NCBI RefSeq assembly: GCF_001691565.1
Contig: NZ_MAYO01000003.1
Location: 2,097,851-2,161,850 of the forward strand
Reading direction: 5' to 3'
Source: Microbacterium oleivorans
GTDB lineage: Bacteria > Actinomycetota > Actinomycetes > Actinomycetales > Microbacteriaceae
Length of the DNA: 64,000 nucleotides
Shown piece after piece: positions 60,065 through 64,000 of the stretch (its first letter is position 1; every line of letters begins with the position of its first letter). A program made the position numbers and the translations under genes. The notes below the pieces were generated by a model. That model was not told the origin of the DNA, made no database searches, and saw only the letters and a list, made by a program, of their open reading frames with translations.

Positions 60065-61183
60065 TCACGCAGGGAAGGGTAGGAGCACGGTCGGCGCCGG
60101 TGCTATTGTCCGGTGCCGCACGCGACCCGGAACGCCCGTCCGGTCGTCGATCGCGAGCGACACGACCTCGTCGGCGTGCTGCCCGGCGACCAGCAGCGTG
60201 TCCCGTGCCACCACGTGATGACGCGGCCACACGGTACCGGATTCGGCCAGTGCCACCGGCGTCAGCGTCTCGCCCGCACCGCGCACCTTCACCGTCGCGA
60301 TCGTGTCGCTGCCGCGCAGTCCCGCATAGAGGTGCACGCCGTCACGCGACATCGCGAGCTCGGCTCCGGCATCCCCCGGGTACGCGCCCAGCTGAGCTCC
60401 CCCGACCAGGCGCCACATTCCCGACGCGTCCGGCGCGAGAGCGAAGACCTCGTTCGAGTGCTCGGTCACGACGTAGAGATGCCCGCTCGGGTGCGCACGC
60501 AGGTGGCGCGGTCCGGTCCCCGCGGGCAGGTCGAGCCGCTGGATCTCGCGTCCGCCGCGCCAGAACCGAACCAGGTCGAGCCCGGTGTCGGTCGTCGCGA
60601 TGAGACCTCCAGGGAGGGATGCCGCCTGATGGGCGCGCGAGGGGCGTCCCGACGTCTCGGCCTCCGGTTCGTCGTCGGTGTCGTCGTCGGCGTGCGGCAC
60701 GAAGTCCGCGTACTCGTCGCCGACGATCGCGCGCAGGGCCCGCGCCGCGGAGGCGAGATCGGATGCCGGGGCCCCGTCGGCGACAGCCGCCCAGCGACGC
60801 GCGGCGCCGGGTCGCCCGTCGGGAGCCAGCGCGACCCGGACGACGCCGCCGTCGCCGTAGCAGGACACGATCACGGCGTCCTCGAGAGCGAGCAGGTGGC
60901 ACGGGCTCTCCCCGACGGCCACCTCCGCACCCAGCGGCGCGAACGTGGTGTCGCCGGTGCGCCGGTAAGCGCGCACGGTGCCCCGGCCCTCGAGCGCGGC
61001 GTAGACGACGTCGAGGGATGGATGCCGCGCGATCCACGACGGCGACTCCGCCGCGACGACGTCACGGCCGACCCCGAGCGGACCGCTCGCGAGCGGTGAG
61101 TCGGCGCCACCGGCATCCAGCAGCCCGATGCCCGTCGCCGATCCGCCCATGTCGGCCGAGTACCCGCCGAGCAGGAACCGCAC
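60065..61183 (-). CDS. Lactonase-type seven-bladed beta-propeller protein
   Basis: The 372-residue protein matches the 6-phosphogluconolactonase-type (Pgl/YbhE) propeller family: GGYSADMGGSATGIGLLD at the N-terminus, PSWIARHPSLDVVYAALEG, GTGPRHLRAHPSGHLYVVTEHSNEVFAL in pieces, and WPRHHVVARDTLLVAGQHADEVVSLAID. An acidic insertion (HADDDTDDEPEAE) lies in the middle. Enzyme activity is not proven for most members. The GTG start lies 3 bp after the purA stop without a clear ribosome site, so it probably depends on coupling with purA. Confidence 0.85.
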   Translation of the reverse strand: MRFLLGGYSADMGGSATGIGLLDAGGADSPLASGPLGVGRDVVAAESPSWIARHPSLDVVYAALEGRGTVRAYRRTGDTTFAPLGAEVAVGESPCHLLALEDAVIVSCYGDGGVVRVALAPDGRPGAARRWAAVADGAPASDLASAARALRAIVGDEYADFVPHADDDTDDEPEAETSGRPSRAHQAASLPGGLIATTDTGLDLVRFWRGGREIQRLDLPAGTGPRHLRAHPSGHLYVVTEHSNEVFALAPDASGMWRLVGGAQLGAYPGDAGAELAMSRDGVHLYAGLRGSDTIATVKVRGAGETLTPVALAESGTVWPRHHVVARDTLLVAGQHADEVVSLAIDDRTGVPGRVRHRTIAPAPTVLLPFPA

Positions 61184-61186
61184 GGG

Positions 61187-62473
61187 TCAGTCGAGCAGGT
61201 CGTGGCGCACGATGACCGCGTCACGCGCGGGGCCGACGCCGATCACCGAGATGCGGGTGCCGCTCATCTTCTCGAGCGCGAGCACGTAGTCCTGCGCCGT
61301 CTGCGGCAGATCCTCGAACGTGCGGGCGGTCGAGATGTCCTCGTCCCAGCCGGGGAAGTTCTCGAGGATCGGCGTCGCATGGTGGAAGTCGGTCTGGTTG
61401 ACCGGCACCTCGTCGAACCGCTCGCCGTCGACGTCGTAGGCGACGCACACGGGGATCTCCTTGAGCCCGGTGAGGATGTCGAGCTTGGTGAGCACCAGGT
61501 CCGTGATCCCGTTGATACGCGTCGCGTACCGCGTGATGGGAGCGTCGTACCAGCCGACGCGGCGCGGACGGCCGGTCGTCGTGCCGAACTCGAAGCCGCG
61601 GGAGCGCAGGAAGTCGCCGTCCTCGTCGAAGAGCTCGGTGGGGAACGGGCCCGACCCGACACGCGTCGTGTACGCCTTCACGATGCCGACGATGCGATCG
61701 AGACGGTTCGGGCCGACGCCCGATCCGGTCGAGGCGCCGCCCGCCGTCGCGGACGACGAGGTGACGAACGGGTAGGTGCCGTGGTCGATGTCGAGCATCG
61801 TGGCCTGGCCGCCCTCGAAGACGACGACGTCACCGGCATCCAGCGCCTCGCTCAGCAGCAGGCCGGTGTCGCAGACCATAGGGCGCACGCGCTCGGCGTA
61901 CGACAGGAGGTCGTCGACGACCTCGTCGACCGTGATCGCGCGGCGGTTGAAGACCTTCACCAGGAGGTGGTTCTTCTGGTCGAGGGCACCCTCGACCTTC
62001 TGGCGCAGGATGTTCTCGTCGAAGAGGTCCTGCACGCGGATGCCGGTGCGGTTGATCTTGTCGGCGTAGGTCGGGCCGATGCCGCGACCGGTCGTGCCGA
62101 TCATCTTCTTGCCGAGGAAGCGCTCGGTCACCTTGTCGAGGGTGCGGTGGTACTGCGTGATGATGTGCGCGTTGGCACTGACCTTCAGTCGCGAGACGTC
62201 GACACCGCGGGCCTGCAGGGCGCCGAGCTCGGCGAAGAGCACCTCCAGGTCGACGACGACGCCGTTGCCGATGACGGCGTTGACGCCGGGCGACAGGATG
62301 CCGCTGGGCAGCAGGTGCAGGGCGTACTTCTCGTCGCCGATCACGACGGTGTGGCCGGCGTTGTTGCCGCCGTTGAACTTCACGACCCAGTCGGTGCGCT
62401 CACCCAGGAGGTCGGTGGCTTTGCCCTTGCCCTCGTCTCCCCATTGAACTCCGACGATCACGATGCCTGGCAT
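61187..62473 (-). CDS. purA: Adenylosuccinate synthase
   Basis: GTP-dependent ligation of aspartate to IMP, the first committed step to AMP. The 428-residue length is standard. Motifs: [16 protein letters not shown] (P-loop with catalytic Asp), [11 protein letters not shown] with the catalytic His, [47 protein letters not shown] in pieces, and TKLDIL in the guanine site. A GGGGGAG ribosome site lies 4 nt before the ATG, and TAGGAT (62511-62506) is the -10 candidate. The lactonase gene follows after 3 bp. Confidence 0.97.
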   Translation of the reverse strand: MPGIVIVGVQWGDEGKGKATDLLGERTDWVVKFNGGNNAGHTVVIGDEKYALHLLPSGILSPGVNAVIGNGVVVDLEVLFAELGALQARGVDVSRLKVSANAHIITQYHRTLDKVTERFLGKKMIGTTGRGIGPTYADKINRTGIRVQDLFDENILRQKVEGALDQKNHLLVKVFNRRAITVDEVVDDLLSYAERVRPMVCDTGLLLSEALDAGDVVVFEGGQATMLDIDHGTYPFVTSSSATAGGASTGSGVGPNRLDRIVGIVKAYTTRVGSGPFPTELFDEDGDFLRSRGFEFGTTTGRPRRVGWYDAPITRYATRINGITDLVLTKLDILTGLKEIPVCVAYDVDGERFDEVPVNQTDFHHATPILENFPGWDEDISTARTFEDLPQTAQDYVLALEKMSGTRISVIGVGPARDAVIVRHDLLD

Positions 62474-62548
62474 GGGTCTCCCCCGTTATCGGACGGTTAC
62501 ACCCCATCCTATCCGGCCGGGTGACAAGCGCCGAAGGCGGGACTGGTG

Positions 62549-62571
62549 CATACTCTGCCCGTCAGAGTATG
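62549..62571 (+). promoter_or_regulatory. PadR operator with embedded -10
   Basis: CATACTCTG-N5-CAGAGTATG is a perfect 9-5-9 inverted repeat just upstream of the PadR gene. TATGGT (62568-62573) at its right arm lies 6 nt before the ATG, so operator binding would directly occlude the start site of a leaderless transcript. It also lies 76 bp from the divergent purA start. Confidence 0.75.
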
Positions 62572-62579
62572 GTCGCCTC

Positions 62580-62927
62580 ATGACGCAGGAGATGCGGGAA
62601 CCGACGTTCCTCATGCTGACGGCTCTCGCCGACGGCCCCAAGCACGGTTACGCCCTGATCGAAGAGGTGGACCGCGTGTCCGATGGTCACGTCCGCCTCA
62701 AGGTCGCCACCCTCTACGCCGCCCTCGATCGCCTCGAGAAGGAGGGCACCATCCGCATCGCTCGTGAGGAACGGGTGCAGGGGCGCGTCCGCCGCTACGT
62801 GGAGCTCACCCCCGACGGCGTCGGTCTGCTCGCCGAGGAGGTCGCGCGACGCGAGGTCACCGTCGCCGAGGCCCGGCGCCGCCTGTCGCTGCGGCCCGCG
62901 CGCCCCGCGTTCGGAGGTGCCCTGTGA
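62580..62927 (+). CDS. PadR-family regulator (small type)
   Basis: The 115-residue PadR protein of the short class has winged helix LMLTALADGPKHGYALIEEVDRVSDGHVRLKVATLYAALDRLEKEGTI, in pieces, and wing RVRRYVELTPDGVGLL, then a short helix. Such small PadR proteins usually pair with a downstream membrane-protein gene, as here (GTGA overlap). The start is preceded by the perfect palindrome. Its signal is unknown. Confidence 0.92.
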   Translation: MTQEMREPTFLMLTALADGPKHGYALIEEVDRVSDGHVRLKVATLYAALDRLEKEGTIRIAREERVQGRVRRYVELTPDGVGLLAEEVARREVTVAEARRRLSLRPARPAFGGAL

Positions 62928-63865
62928 CCACGATCGACGACACCCCCTGGCGCCGCGCCCTCCGGGCCTACCCGCTCTCGTGGCGCGAACGCCACGGCGA
63001 GGCCATGCTCGGCACGCTGCTCGACGAAGCCGAGGCGCAGGGCCGGGAGGAGCCCTCCCGCGGCGAGCGCATCGCGCTGATGCGGAGCGGCCTCGTGGTC
63101 CGCGTCCTGGGGTGGATGCCGCCGGTCACCCGCGAGGCCCTCGCCACCGCGTCCGCAGCGACCGGGCTCGCCCTCGCCGTGATGTTCGGCGTCTTCAGCG
63201 GGTTCAGCACTCGTATGGACGGGCGTCTTCCCGCGGAGGGGCAGAATCCCGACCTGCAGGCGAGCCCCGGGCTCATCGTGGCCGGGCTGTGGGCGATCGC
63301 GTTCGTGCTGATCCTCTGCGGCGCGGCTCGGGCGGCGCGCATCGCCCTCGCGGCCACCGCCACGGCCGGCGTCGCGGTCTTCATCTACGCACAGCTCGAC
63401 CCGCTGGCCGGTCCTCGCGCGATCACGACGGTGACGCTCACGGTCGTCGCCCTGCTCGGCCTGCTCGCGCCGGTGCGTGCCCGCGTCGCGGCGGCCGTCA
63501 CGGCAGCGGTGACGACCGGCATCCTCGTCGCCTTCCACCTCTTCTTCGAGGTGGGTGTCGGCGAACCCTCCGAAGCGATCTGGCTGCGAGTCCTGACCGA
63601 GGAGTTCACCGGCTTCCTCGCGGCCGCCCTCTGGGGGCTCGCCCTGCTGGCGGCCGTCGCGCGCGCTCGCGCCGTCGCCCGTCGCATCGGAGGCGCCGCC
63701 GTCATCTGGACGATCGTCTGGCTGATCCGCTTCATGATGTGGGACCTCGCCACCGCGACGCTGGGGGTCGCCGCCGTCATCGCGGTCGCATCCGTGGGGG
63801 TGGCGATCTTCCGGGCGGGGGCACGTCGAGGGCGCGAGGTGCACCCTCGGGAAGGCGCCGCCTGA
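62924..63865 (+). CDS. Integral membrane protein paired with PadR
   Basis: The 313-residue protein has a soluble N-terminal region (about 1-70: RRALRAYPLSWRERHGEAMLGTLLDEAEAQGRE, in pieces), a pattern common in PadR-linked membrane proteins, followed by about eight helices grouped in pairs (for example ATGLALAVMFGVFSG, LIVAGLWAIAFVLILCG, GLALLAAVARARAVARRI). No catalytic motif is visible. It overlaps PadR by GTGA. It is probably a PadR-controlled membrane or cell-envelope stress function; exact role unknown. Confidence 0.82.
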   Translation: MTTIDDTPWRRALRAYPLSWRERHGEAMLGTLLDEAEAQGREEPSRGERIALMRSGLVVRVLGWMPPVTREALATASAATGLALAVMFGVFSGFSTRMDGRLPAEGQNPDLQASPGLIVAGLWAIAFVLILCGAARAARIALAATATAGVAVFIYAQLDPLAGPRAITTVTLTVVALLGLLAPVRARVAAAVTAAVTTGILVAFHLFFEVGVGEPSEAIWLRVLTEEFTGFLAAALWGLALLAAVARARAVARRIGGAAVIWTIVWLIRFMMWDLATATLGVAAVIAVASVGVAIFRAGARRGREVHPREGAA

Positions 63866-63894
63866 CCCCGCCCGTCGCGCGCTAGGGTTCCGTC

Positions 63895-64000
63895 ATGCGT
63901 ACCCGAACGTGGCCGACAGTGTGGTCGGCTCTCCGGCTGATCGCGGCCGCTCTCATGATGTCCGCCGTCGTCGCCCAGTTCGTGACGACAGTCCGGACCG
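63895..64000 (+). CDS. Pr6Pr-like membrane protein, 5' part only
   Basis: The first 35 codons run to the window edge: a basic start MRTRTWPTVWSALRLIAAAL and a first helix continuing MMSAVVAQFVTTV. The pattern (short basic start, R-L-x-A, V-V-A-Q) resembles Pr6Pr-family membrane proteins of actinobacteria. TAGGGT (63883-63888) lies 6 nt before the ATG, so it is predicted leaderless. The rest of the gene is outside the window, so the family call is tentative. Confidence 0.5.
   Translation, partial: MRTRTWPTVWSALRLIAAALMMSAVVAQFVTTVRT

Overview
The window reads as chromosomal DNA of a high-GC actinobacterium, most likely Microbacterium or a close relative in Microbacteriaceae. Three things point there: very high third-position GC with frequent GTG starts, actinobacterial families (PurS/Q/L, SufS/SufU, DUF222-HNH, septum-formation-like lipoproteins), and the recurring heptamer GGATGCC/GGCATCC. 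The assignment rests on sequence character only. I saw no rRNA, tRNA, CRISPR array, insertion sequence or prophage. Genes are tightly packed, many with 4-bp ATGA/GTGA overlaps, and about twenty starts look leaderless: a TANNNT -10 box lies 6-8 nt upstream of the ATG/GTG.

Layout. 1-5 kb: purD, a PadR-MFS efflux pair, a lipoprotein and purC. 5-12.5 kb: an NCS2 nucleobase permease, then a leftward cello-oligosaccharide operon (binding protein, two permeases, GH1 beta-glucosidase, LacI regulator) with three CebR/CelR-type boxes at its promoter. 12.6-17.6 kb: purSQ, a class-II UvrA-like ATPase, a 2-hydroxyacid dehydrogenase and apt. 17.6-23.5 kb: a GH13 glucosidase with its LacI regulator, an M20 amidohydrolase, a membrane protein and a VanZ/RDD protein. 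23.5-29.1 kb: a KimA-like transporter, sufS-sufU, an ArsR/AHSA1 pair and a CsoR/CstR-type sensor. 29.2-34.7 kb: a winged-helix regulator divergent from a dabB-dabA-PII-like-DUF6671-like operon for inorganic carbon uptake. 34.8-38.1 kb: a DUF222-HNH gene, a DksA-like protein, a small acidic protein and two tandem related lipoproteins. 38.1-46.7 kb: purL, small and unknown genes, two tandem coiled-coil membrane paralogues and a glycine-betaine-type ABC importer. 47-52.3 kb: a MalY/PatB-like enzyme, a YtrA-type ABC cassette and an amylosucrase. 52.3-54.5 kb: a duplicated double-hairpin element, chorismate mutase and a GH29 fucosidase. 54.6-60 kb: a leftward seven-gene operon of two membrane proteins, a Ycf46-like AAA+ ATPase, DUF2997, a radical-SAM activase-like protein, a membrane-anchored DUF1257/Ycf35-like protein and a membrane HhH protein. 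60-64 kb: a lactonase-fold protein, purA, a PadR-controlled membrane gene and the start of a Pr6Pr-like gene.

Themes. Purine synthesis genes are scattered over separate transcripts (purD, purC, purSQ, purL, purA), with salvage (apt, NCS2 permease) between them. Plant polysaccharide and oligosaccharide use is prominent (GH1, two GH13, GH29, two LacI regulators). The two best candidates for undescribed biology are the AAA+/DUF1257/DUF2997/radical-SAM operon and the DAB operon with a DUF6671-like zinc-ribbon partner in an apparently heterotrophic host.
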